From an uncultured Bacteroidales bacterium (GTDB taxonomy: Bacteria; Bacteroidota; Bacteroidia; Bacteroidales; Bacteroidaceae), in assembly GCA_902774275.1 (NCBI GenBank), contig CACYHN010000007.1, positions 1 through 64,000 of the forward strand: a stretch of 64,000 bases of DNA. The letters run 5' to 3'. Positions 1 to 6,631 of this stretch are shown one piece after another (within the stretch, counting starts at the first letter, position 1; each line of letters begins with the position of its first letter). Position numbers and translations under genes: made by a program. The notes below the pieces were generated by a model. The model was not told where the DNA came from, did no database searches, and was given only the letters and a program-made list of their open reading frames with translations.

Positions 1-2
1 GC

Positions 3-443
3 CAGATGTTCAAGTTGCTCAATTACAAGCTTGACAGTAAAAAACAGTGGGGAGATGGTTCATACGTTTACTGCAAAGTACTTCAGAAGGGTACCGGCAC
101 TGTTTCGCCCAATTTTACGGACAGCATACGCATAAACTATCGCGTGCGCCTGATACCCACAGACAATTATCCGGAGGGACAGGTGATAGACCGTTCATTC
201 ATGACCGCCAATCTTGACCCTAATGTTAATATCCCCTCCTCTTTCAGGGTATCTTCCCTGATAGAAGGAGCGGCAACCGCAATCATGAACATGCACTGCG
301 GTGACTTCTGGATAGTCCACATCCCTTATGGTCTCGGATATGGCTCGAATGACAAGTCAAGCATACCTGGCTGCTCAGCTCTCATCTATGAGATAAATCT
401 CACAGAGATAGCTGCTCCGGGACAAAGCCTTTCTAAAATGTGA
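3..443 (+). CDS. FKBP-type peptidyl-prolyl cis-trans isomerase, C-terminal part (cut by window edge)
   Basis: The reading frame is open to the left edge, so the methionine at position 6 is probably internal and this is the C-terminal portion of a longer envelope protein. The visible 145 residues resemble an FKBP domain: a GSYVYCKVLQKGTG segment followed by an inserted loop, then IEGAATAIMNMHCGDFWIVHIPYGLGYG, which is best read as the FKBP 'G..A...M..G..W...IP..LGYG' core. The family catalyses proline isomerisation as a folding helper, and in Bacteroidales these proteins are usually lipoproteins of about 200 residues; the signal peptide would lie outside the window. The fit to FKBP is by motif only, and several active-site aromatic positions cannot be judged. 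Confidence 0.75.
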   Translation, partial: QMFKLLNYKLDSKKQWGDGSYVYCKVLQKGTGTVSPNFTDSIRINYRVRLIPTDNYPEGQVIDRSFMTANLDPNVNIPSSFRVSSLIEGAATAIMNMHCGDFWIVHIPYGLGYGSNDKSSIPGCSALIYEINLTEIAAPGQSLSKM

Positions 444-482
444 TATTTATACCAACAATCATACCAATAACAATTTATTATT

Positions 483-713
483 ATGGCAAAAATTAGAGGT
501 GCTGTTACAGTTGATGCCGAGCGTTGCAAAGGCTGCGAACTGTGCGTCTCTACCTGTGACAAACAGGTATTGGGCATGTCAACAGCCGTCAACAGCAAGG
601 GTTACCACTATGCTTACATGGCAAATCCTGAAGCATGCATTGGTTGCACAAACTGCGGCATTATCTGCCCTGACGGAGTTATTTCAGTCTATAGGGTAAA
701 AGTAGAAGAGTAA
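483..713 (+). CDS. korD: 2-oxoacid:ferredoxin oxidoreductase, ferredoxin-like delta subunit
   Basis: This is a 76-residue 2x[4Fe-4S] ferredoxin-like subunit. Two cluster motifs are visible: CKGCELCVSTC near residues 16-26, and CIGCTNCGIICP near 52-63. The protein passes electrons from the thiamine-diphosphate catalytic subunits to ferredoxin. It is first of four adjacent genes (delta, alpha, beta, gamma), the usual order of the KorDABC/VorDABC enzyme in Bacteroidales. The alpha gene starts 2 bases after its stop. The substrate could be 2-oxoglutarate or branched-chain 2-oxoacids; sequence reading alone does not decide. Confidence 0.9.
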   Translation: MAKIRGAVTVDAERCKGCELCVSTCDKQVLGMSTAVNSKGYHYAYMANPEACIGCTNCGIICPDGVISVYRVKVEE

Positions 714-715
714 TT

Positions 716-1795
716 ATGGAAGAAAGAGAAATGAGACTTATGAAAGGCAATGAGGCAATTGCCGAAGCTGCTATCCGCGCCGGTGCCGATGCCTTTTACG
801 GTTACCCCATCACTCCGCAGACGGAGGTAATGGAGTATCTAATGGAGACTGATGCCACCGCACGTACAGGTATGGCAGTTCTCCAGGCCGAGAGTGAAGT
901 TTCCGCCATCAACATGGTCTATGGCGGTGCATCCACAGGACACAGAGTTATGACATCCTCATCCAGCCCCGGCATCAGTCTGATGGCAGAAGGAATATCA
1001 TATCTGGCAGGCGCTGAGCTTCCATGCCTGCTTATCAACGTATCACGCGGAGGTCCCGGACTTGGAACCATCCAGCCCAGCCAGGCTGACTATTTCCAGA
1101 CTGTAAAGGGCGGTGGTCATGGTGATTACAAACTGCTCACCCTGGCTCCCTCATCAGTTCAGGAACTGGCTGATTTCATTGCACTGGGATTTGACCTTGC
1201 ATTCAAATACCGCAATCCCACGATGATCCTGGCCGATGGCGCCCTGGGTCAGATGATGGAGAAGATATACCTGCCCGCACAGCGTCCCCGCTTTACCGAG
1301 TATCCTGACTGGGCTACCAACGGAACCCCCGAGGGCAAGGAACGCCGTTTCATCACCTCCCTGAACCTGCTTCCGCAGGAGCATGAACTGGTAAACATCC
1401 GCTTGCAGAAGAAATACCGCGAGATGGAACAGAACGAGGTACGCTACGAGATGATCCAGTGTGATGACGCTGACTATGTAATAGTAGCATTCGGTATCAT
1501 AGCACGTATAGCACAGAAGAGCATTGAGCTGGCACGCGCCAAAGGGCACAAGATTGGCCTGTTCCGCCCCATCTCACTCTATCCTTTCCCATACGACCAG
1601 ATCCGCGAGATGGCTGACAACCCGCGTATCAAGGGCCTCATGTCTGTAGAGCTCAGTGCCGGTCAGATGATTGAGGATATCCGCCTGGCCGTTGAGGGCC
1701 GCAAGCCTGTAGGCTTCTTTGGCCGTCTGGGAGGTATGGTTCCCACACCAGAGGAGATTGAGACTGCTCTCTACAATTACTTTAATATCAAATGA
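716..1795 (+). CDS. korA: 2-oxoacid:ferredoxin oxidoreductase alpha subunit (KorA/VorB type)
   Basis: A 359-residue alpha subunit that carries the pyrimidine-binding and transketolase C-terminal-like domains of a 2-oxoacid:acceptor oxidoreductase. The N-terminal part shows the family pattern GNEAIAEAAIRAGADAFYGY followed by PITPQTEVMEYL, then a SEVSAINMVYGGASTGHRV region typical of the interface that helps bind thiamine diphosphate. It oxidatively decarboxylates a 2-oxoacid to an acyl-CoA together with the beta subunit. A second in-frame ATG at 731 is an equally plausible start. Its stop overlaps the next start by 4 bases (ATGA), indicating translational coupling. Annotation pipelines often name this subunit VorB (3-methyl-2-oxobutanoate). 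Confidence 0.92.
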   Translation: MEEREMRLMKGNEAIAEAAIRAGADAFYGYPITPQTEVMEYLMETDATARTGMAVLQAESEVSAINMVYGGASTGHRVMTSSSSPGISLMAEGISYLAGAELPCLLINVSRGGPGLGTIQPSQADYFQTVKGGGHGDYKLLTLAPSSVQELADFIALGFDLAFKYRNPTMILADGALGQMMEKIYLPAQRPRFTEYPDWATNGTPEGKERRFITSLNLLPQEHELVNIRLQKKYREMEQNEVRYEMIQCDDADYVIVAFGIIARIAQKSIELARAKGHKIGLFRPISLYPFPYDQIREMADNPRIKGLMSVELSAGQMIEDIRLAVEGRKPVGFFGRLGGMVPTPEEIETALYNYFNIK

Positions 1796-2598
1796 GCACA
1801 GCAATGGAAGTAAACGATATAATCAAACCTGAGAATCTGGTCTATCAGAAAAGCCGTCTGATGGCTGAGAAGCAGTTCAACTTCTGCCCCGGCTGCGGCC
1901 ACGGTGTAGTGGTACGTACCATTGCCGAGGTTATTGAGGAGATGGGCATAGAGCATGACGTAATAGGCATCTCACCTGTGGGCTGCTCAGTGTTCCTCTA
2001 TGATTTCTATAAGTTCGATGTAGTTGAGGCCGCTCACGGCCGTGCCTGCGCTGTTGCCACCGGTATCAAGCGCGTTCAGCCCGATAAGTTCGTCTTCACC
2101 TATCAGGGTGACGGTGACCTGGCTGCCATCGGTACAGGTGAGACTATGCACGCCTGCAACCGCGGTGAGAACATCGTGATAGTATTCATCAACAACGGTA
2201 TCTACGGTATGACCGGCGGTCAGATGGCCCCCACCACTCTTGAGGGTATGAAAACCACCACCTGCCCCCGCGGTCGTGACGTCAAGACCATGGGTTACCC
2301 CCTCAATATCACTCCGCTGCTGGCTCAGTTGGACGGTGTATGCTACGTGACTCGTCACTCAGTTCACACCCCTGCTAATGTACGCAAGCTCAAGAAAGCT
2401 TTGCGTCAGGCATTTGAGAATCAGCGTGACAAGAAGGGAACATCAATCGTTGAAGTTGTATCAAACTGCAACTCAGGCTGGGGTCTCACACCTAAGGCTG
2501 CCAACGACTGGATGGTAGAGAACATGTTCAAGAAATATCCTCTGGGAGACATCAAGGTCGATGGCAAGATTGTCATGGATATGAACGCACCCAGATAA
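1792..2598 (+). CDS. korB: 2-oxoacid:ferredoxin oxidoreductase beta subunit (thiamine diphosphate binding)
   Basis: A 268-residue beta subunit. It contains the conserved FCPGCGHGVV segment near residues 31-40 and the thiamine-diphosphate/Mg binding signature, seen as GDGDLAAIGTGETMHACNRG and NNGIYGMTGGQ around residues 105-145. It forms the catalytic core with the alpha subunit and takes electrons from 2-oxoacid decarboxylation. The start at 1792 overlaps the alpha stop by 4 bases; an ATG at 1804 is an alternative. The absence of long N- or C-terminal extensions fits the four-subunit form rather than a fused pyruvate:ferredoxin oxidoreductase. Confidence 0.92.
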   Translation: MSTAMEVNDIIKPENLVYQKSRLMAEKQFNFCPGCGHGVVVRTIAEVIEEMGIEHDVIGISPVGCSVFLYDFYKFDVVEAAHGRACAVATGIKRVQPDKFVFTYQGDGDLAAIGTGETMHACNRGENIVIVFINNGIYGMTGGQMAPTTLEGMKTTTCPRGRDVKTMGYPLNITPLLAQLDGVCYVTRHSVHTPANVRKLKKALRQAFENQRDKKGTSIVEVVSNCNSGWGLTPKAANDWMVENMFKKYPLGDIKVDGKIVMDMNAPR

Positions 2599-2600
2599 TA

Positions 2601-2609
2601 AAGGAGGAG
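2601..2609 (+). promoter_or_regulatory. Strong Shine-Dalgarno upstream of the gamma subunit
   Basis: The sequence AAGGAGGAG lies 5 bases before the ATG at 2615. Most genes in this window lack any purine-rich ribosome binding site, as is usual in Bacteroidota, so this near-perfect match to the anti-Shine-Dalgarno stands out. It fixes the start of the gamma subunit. Confidence 0.6.
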
Positions 2610-2614
2610 AAATC

Positions 2615-3151
2615 ATGACAGAAGAGATAATCATAGCCGGATTCGGAGGACAGGGAGTCCTCTCAATGGGTAAGATAATAGCATACTCAGGCCTCATGCA
2701 GGGTCTGGAGGTTTCATGGATGCCGTCATACGGTCCTGAAATCCGTGGAGGTACAGCAAACGTTACGGTTATCCTGAGTGATAGCCGTATCAGCTCACCT
2801 ATCCTGCAGAAATTCAGCACAGCTATCATCCTGAACCAGCAGTCAATGGACAAGTTTGAGCCTATGGTAAAGCCCGGTGGCGTACTCATCTACACCCCCA
2901 GCACTATTACCCGCAAGCCCACACGCACTGACATTACCATCTACCCCATCAAGGCCATCGAGGAGGCCGCTAAGATCAACGCCGCCAAGGTAGCCAACAT
3001 GTTCCTGCTTGGAGCGTTCATGAAGATACGCCCCATCCTGGATGTGGAGTACGTTATGGAAGGCATCAAGCACTCTGTATCAGAGCGTAACTGGAAGTAT
3101 CTGCCTCTGAATGAGAAGGCCATCAAGGCCGGAATGGAACTGGTGAAATAA
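2615..3151 (+). CDS. korC: 2-oxoacid:ferredoxin oxidoreductase gamma subunit
   Basis: A 178-residue gamma subunit of the pyruvate/ketoisovalerate oxidoreductase gamma family. It opens with IIIAGFGGQGVLSMGKII, the hallmark glycine-rich start of this family, and continues with WMPSYGPEIRGGTANV, also strongly conserved. It completes the four-gene oxidoreductase operon; 16 bases separate it from the beta gene. It probably bridges the catalytic subunits and helps place coenzyme A. Confidence 0.92.
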   Translation: MTEEIIIAGFGGQGVLSMGKIIAYSGLMQGLEVSWMPSYGPEIRGGTANVTVILSDSRISSPILQKFSTAIILNQQSMDKFEPMVKPGGVLIYTPSTITRKPTRTDITIYPIKAIEEAAKINAAKVANMFLLGAFMKIRPILDVEYVMEGIKHSVSERNWKYLPLNEKAIKAGMELVK

Positions 3152-3163
3152 AACATCATCCGG

Positions 3164-4147
3164 ATGAAACATCTTGGGATAACAACTGTTCTGGCAGCTG
3201 TATTGTCAATAGGCAATCTGGCTGCCAGGACTTTTGTCTTTGACCCGGATCTCAAGATTGGGTTCGATGCCGGAACCACAGGCGTAGGTTTCACTATTGA
3301 GTCCAGGATCAATGACATGCTTGGCGTCAGAACCGGATTTAACTGGATACCACACTTTGAGATGCCATTGTATTTCCGCATGGAGCTGGGTGATAATAAG
3401 AACCCCGTTTATGAAAACGGTCGTTCCCGTTTTGACCAAATGGCAGAGAAACTGGAAGAAGTAACAGGTTTCAAGATTGACCAGAAGGTTAAGATGATAG
3501 GTGAGCCCAATATGTACAACTTCAAGTTGCTTATTGATATTTACCCTCTTGAAGACAAAAGATGGTATTTCACCACAGGTTTCTATTCAGGCTCTTCTGT
3601 AATAGGCCGTGCCAGCAACTGTACTGAGGATATGACCAAGCTCGTTATCGCAGCCTTCTACAACAACATATATGAAAATGTATATGATTTGGAGTATAAT
3701 GATGATGGTGAACCTCACGGTGTAATAATGGGGCTTGAACTAACAAAGGAACTGACTGACAAGATATTTGAGTACGGCCGTATGGGAATGCATGTAGGTG
3801 ACTATAAGAACCGAACTGACCAGAATGGCAAACCGCTCAGATACACGATGGGGCCTGGAGCCGACAACATGGTTAAGGCAGAAATGAGAGTCAACTCTTT
3901 CAAACCATATCTGGGTGTTGGATTCAATGGCCAACTCGATAAGAAAAATGACCGTTTTAATATTATCTTTGACTGCGGGGTTATGTTCTGGGGCGGTCAC
4001 CCAAGAGTTTATACCCATGACGGCACGGAGATAGTGGATGATCTTATAAACATCAACGGGCAGATAGCACATTACGTAGATTATGTAAGGCCTCTGGAAG
4101 TCTTTCCAGTGCTCAATCTAAGCCTCGCCTACAGATTATTCAAATAA
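3164..4147 (+). CDS. Secreted protein of unknown function, possible outer-membrane beta-barrel
   Basis: A 327-residue protein that I do not recognise. An N-terminal signal peptide is likely (MKHLGITTVLAAVLSIG, cut near LAA-RT). The mature part begins KIGFDAGTTGVGFTIESR and has many alternating hydrophobic/polar stretches with aromatic residues (WYFTTGFYSG, KPYLGVGFNGQ, NIIFDCGVMFWGG), and it ends in a short strand with a terminal aromatic-like pattern (LSLAYRLFK). These are traits of an outer-membrane beta-barrel. It follows the oxidoreductase operon by 12 bases, so it may be read through, though the function looks unrelated. A terminator follows directly. Confidence 0.7.
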   Translation: MKHLGITTVLAAVLSIGNLAARTFVFDPDLKIGFDAGTTGVGFTIESRINDMLGVRTGFNWIPHFEMPLYFRMELGDNKNPVYENGRSRFDQMAEKLEEVTGFKIDQKVKMIGEPNMYNFKLLIDIYPLEDKRWYFTTGFYSGSSVIGRASNCTEDMTKLVIAAFYNNIYENVYDLEYNDDGEPHGVIMGLELTKELTDKIFEYGRMGMHVGDYKNRTDQNGKPLRYTMGPGADNMVKAEMRVNSFKPYLGVGFNGQLDKKNDRFNIIFDCGVMFWGGHPRVYTHDGTEIVDDLININGQIAHYVDYVRPLEVFPVLNLSLAYRLFK

Positions 4148-4148
4148 T

Positions 4149-4180
4149 AAGAAAGCCCTCTCAAACGAAAGGGCTTTCTT
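4149..4180. terminator. Bidirectional intrinsic terminator
   Basis: An 11-bp perfect stem (AAGAAAGCCCT / AGGGCTTTCTT) with a 10-base loop lies between the convergent genes ending at 4147 and 4192. A-rich and T-rich ends on both sides let it act in both directions. Confidence 0.85.
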
Positions 4181-4191
4181 ATTAATAAGGA

Positions 4192-5355
4192 TTATTCTAC
4201 CGTAACTTTCCTACGGCCTATGATGTAAATACCTGGTGACAACTTCTTGATCTCATCTGTTGTCAACTTTCCGATAAACCTACCTGATATGGAATAAACC
4301 TCTTTAGGTGTTGTATATGAAGCTATGTGAACCGCAGCATCACCACGATTAGCCAATATCTCCTCATATTCAGCCTCAGTTATGACAGGTATCTCTGAAG
4401 GACAATCTGATCCCACTACAAGATAAGACTGGTTAGCAGCCAGATACTGCTCGCCTTTGTAAGGAGTTTCCTTGGACAGGATATACCCCAGACGACCATC
4501 CTGCGTCACGCCAAGCACTCTCATGGTTGACTTATCGAACTCAGTAGCAGCATCTGTTGATGACTGCTTTCGTTTAGGATTATTGAAATATACTCCCTTT
4601 AATTTATTATCGGCAGGAGCAGATTCTTTATAATACTTCAAATCCAGTTTGTTCTGTTCCGGATCACCGGATGTACATTCTATGAAAACAGGCATATTGG
4701 CAGGAACCACATCACCTGTAAATTCCTTAAGCACAGCACCGGCCGTATCCACAACAGATATATACCAAACTTTCATATCTTCTGAAACCGGAGTAAAGCC
4801 GAAATCAGCATAGAATGGGTGATAGAACTTGCCATCAACCTCAATTGAAGGATTTATGCCAAACCATTCATCAGCAATATCCACTTTAGTTACTACCCAT
4901 TTTCCGTATTCTCCTGAACCGTCTGTTCCCAACTTGCCTTTATCTGGCCAGATGCTACTATTAGAATCATATAAAGATTTTGTTATACCATCCTTGGTCA
5001 CAGAAAATGAATAGTAACCGCTTCCTTTCTGAAGAGTGACATATTGTTTAAACATCTTATATAAACCCATTCCCTGACACTGGAAATCAAATTGGGATCC
5101 ATGCTGCTCCATATACACTACAGTTGCCGGATCTGAGAACCTATTATGCTCTTCACAGTCTCTCCACAACTCTATTGCACCCAGCTCGGCATCAAGAGCT
5201 GTCATGTTAATTTTACCAGAATTATCAAAGATATAGAAATATCTTCCGGTTTTCTTGTTACAAGCCCTATAGTAACCGTCACCGGAAAAAAGCTGGGCTT
5301 GAATGGAAACCGCTATGAAAGAGAGGGCAATAGTAAGAAGATGTTTCATAAACAT
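4192..5355 (-). CDS. Secreted protein with C-terminal sorting-like tail
   Basis: A 387-residue exported protein of unknown function. The signal peptide (KHLLTIALSFIAVSIQAQ) ends in AQA-like cleavage context. The body is rich in aromatic and charged residues and has no catalytic motif I can name. The last ~35 residues (VYSISGRFIGKL...LSPGIYIIGRRKVTVE) match the short 'VYsisGrfi...l.pGIYii.g.kv.v' tail found on many Bacteroidales surface proteins, related to type IX secretion C-terminal domains. The start may be the second ATG (5349), which gives a cleaner signal peptide. It lies downstream of ompA, separated by a terminator hairpin. Confidence 0.72.
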   Translation of the reverse strand: MFMKHLLTIALSFIAVSIQAQLFSGDGYYRACNKKTGRYFYIFDNSGKINMTALDAELGAIELWRDCEEHNRFSDPATVVYMEQHGSQFDFQCQGMGLYKMFKQYVTLQKGSGYYSFSVTKDGITKSLYDSNSSIWPDKGKLGTDGSGEYGKWVVTKVDIADEWFGINPSIEVDGKFYHPFYADFGFTPVSEDMKVWYISVVDTAGAVLKEFTGDVVPANMPVFIECTSGDPEQNKLDLKYYKESAPADNKLKGVYFNNPKRKQSSTDAATEFDKSTMRVLGVTQDGRLGYILSKETPYKGEQYLAANQSYLVVGSDCPSEIPVITEAEYEEILANRGDAAVHIASYTTPKEVYSISGRFIGKLTTDEIKKLSPGIYIIGRRKVTVE

Positions 5356-5356
5356 A

Positions 5357-5410
5357 ACAAAAAGGATTTGCCTGCAAACCTGTCAAAAAGGCCTGTCACA
5401 GGCAAATCCT
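5357..5410 (-). terminator. Intrinsic terminator after ompA
   Basis: On the minus strand a 12-bp perfect stem (AGGATTTGCCTG / CAGGCAAATCCT) is followed by TTTTTG. It lies between the ompA stop and the start of the next minus gene and probably reduces read-through from the envelope operon. Confidence 0.75.
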
Positions 5411-5429
5411 ATTTAGAATAATCAGTTAA

Positions 5430-6611
5430 TTACTTTGCTACGCAGATGCAGACACGGTTAAGATTCATCTCATCACCAGAGTAGATGTTCTGTGATGAAC
5501 CGTATGCTGCAGTAGAGATACGTGACTCAGCAACACCGGCATCAACAAGAGCCTTCTTGACTGTCTCAGCACGACGCTCAGACAGTTTCTGGTTATAAGC
5601 GGATGTACCGGTAGCCCTATCAGCATGAGCAGATATCTCAATCTTGGCATCAGGATTCTCCTTGAGGAAATCAACGATGCGGCGAACCTTATACCTCTCT
5701 GACTGCTGTATATCAGACTTGTTGATTACAAAGTAAATCTCCTCATAGAGCTGGTTCTTAACAACCTCAACAGGACGATCCACAACCTTCTCAACAACCT
5801 TCTCTGCAGGCTCCGGGCAATTTACATAATTGCCGGCATCTGACAGAGGAATCATCTTCTGAGCAGGCTTCTTGGTATAAGTCTTGCCGAAGGAGTACTT
5901 TATGCCAACAAGACCGTTGAAATACCAGTCCCAGTTATTGGCATCCTTTGAGTTGTATTTATCAGACAGGGTATTTGCCTGTAACTCCAGTCCGAGAGCC
6001 AGATTGTCTGTGATATTCCAATCAACATAGACACCTGCACGACCCACTACGTACGGACCTTTGTCATCAGCCCAAGGCATAACCTCGTTCTTGATATAGT
6101 TGGGATCATTGTTGTTTGCGTACTGATAAGCAGCACCCTGTTCTGCAACTATATCATCCCTTGTATCCGTAACTTTATTCTTGCCGAACGGAATGTTCAA
6201 TCCGATACCGGCAAACACGCCGGTGCTTACCTTACGTGGTTTGAATCCGCCAAAAAGATTTGAGAGATCAAACATAGCGTCAAGTGCCGGAGTGACATAA
6301 TTCCAACTCCAGAGATACTTCTCATTGTTGGGTGAGTACTTACCCTCAACACCGCCCTTACTCTGCCATGCATTGATAGCAAGACGACCTGCTATAACAG
6401 GAGTGAACTTATATCCCACAGCAAGTTGTGCGTCAAGACTCAGAAGATCCTTAAAGGATACCTCGCCAAGAGTGTATTGACCGCCAAACTGGCCCTGTAT
6501 GAACCAATGAGGATTGAATTCATACTCGAACTGCTCATCTGCATCATTCTGTGCCCTAAGCGGAAGCACAGCCATAAGTGCAGCAGCTACGATTATATAT
6601 AACTTTTTCAT
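5430..6611 (-). CDS. OmpA family outer-membrane protein
   Basis: A 393-residue porin-like protein. Signal peptide MKKLYIIVAAALMAVLPLRAQ; then an eight-strand-type beta-barrel region up to about residue 245; then a linker with prolines and valines; then a C-terminal OmpA/MotB peptidoglycan-binding domain from about residue 290 (EEIYFVINKSDIQ, IEISAHADRATG, LSERRAETVKKALV, RISTAAYGSS). The SAHAD..TG and LSERRAE motifs hold the Asp and Arg that bind diaminopimelate. It anchors the outer membrane to the cell wall. It follows the 969-residue lipoprotein gene by 20 bases and is probably in the same transcript. Confidence 0.92.
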   Translation of the reverse strand: MKKLYIIVAAALMAVLPLRAQNDADEQFEYEFNPHWFIQGQFGGQYTLGEVSFKDLLSLDAQLAVGYKFTPVIAGRLAINAWQSKGGVEGKYSPNNEKYLWSWNYVTPALDAMFDLSNLFGGFKPRKVSTGVFAGIGLNIPFGKNKVTDTRDDIVAEQGAAYQYANNNDPNYIKNEVMPWADDKGPYVVGRAGVYVDWNITDNLALGLELQANTLSDKYNSKDANNWDWYFNGLVGIKYSFGKTYTKKPAQKMIPLSDAGNYVNCPEPAEKVVEKVVDRPVEVVKNQLYEEIYFVINKSDIQQSERYKVRRIVDFLKENPDAKIEISAHADRATGTSAYNQKLSERRAETVKKALVDAGVAESRISTAAYGSSQNIYSGDEMNLNRVCICVAK

Positions 6612-6631
6612 CGCTCTTTACTGTTTTAGGA

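Noticed and set aside
5146..5421. 91-residue plus-strand frame opposite the secreted protein gene
   Set aside because: It is antisense to a well-supported coding region and crosses the terminator hairpin.
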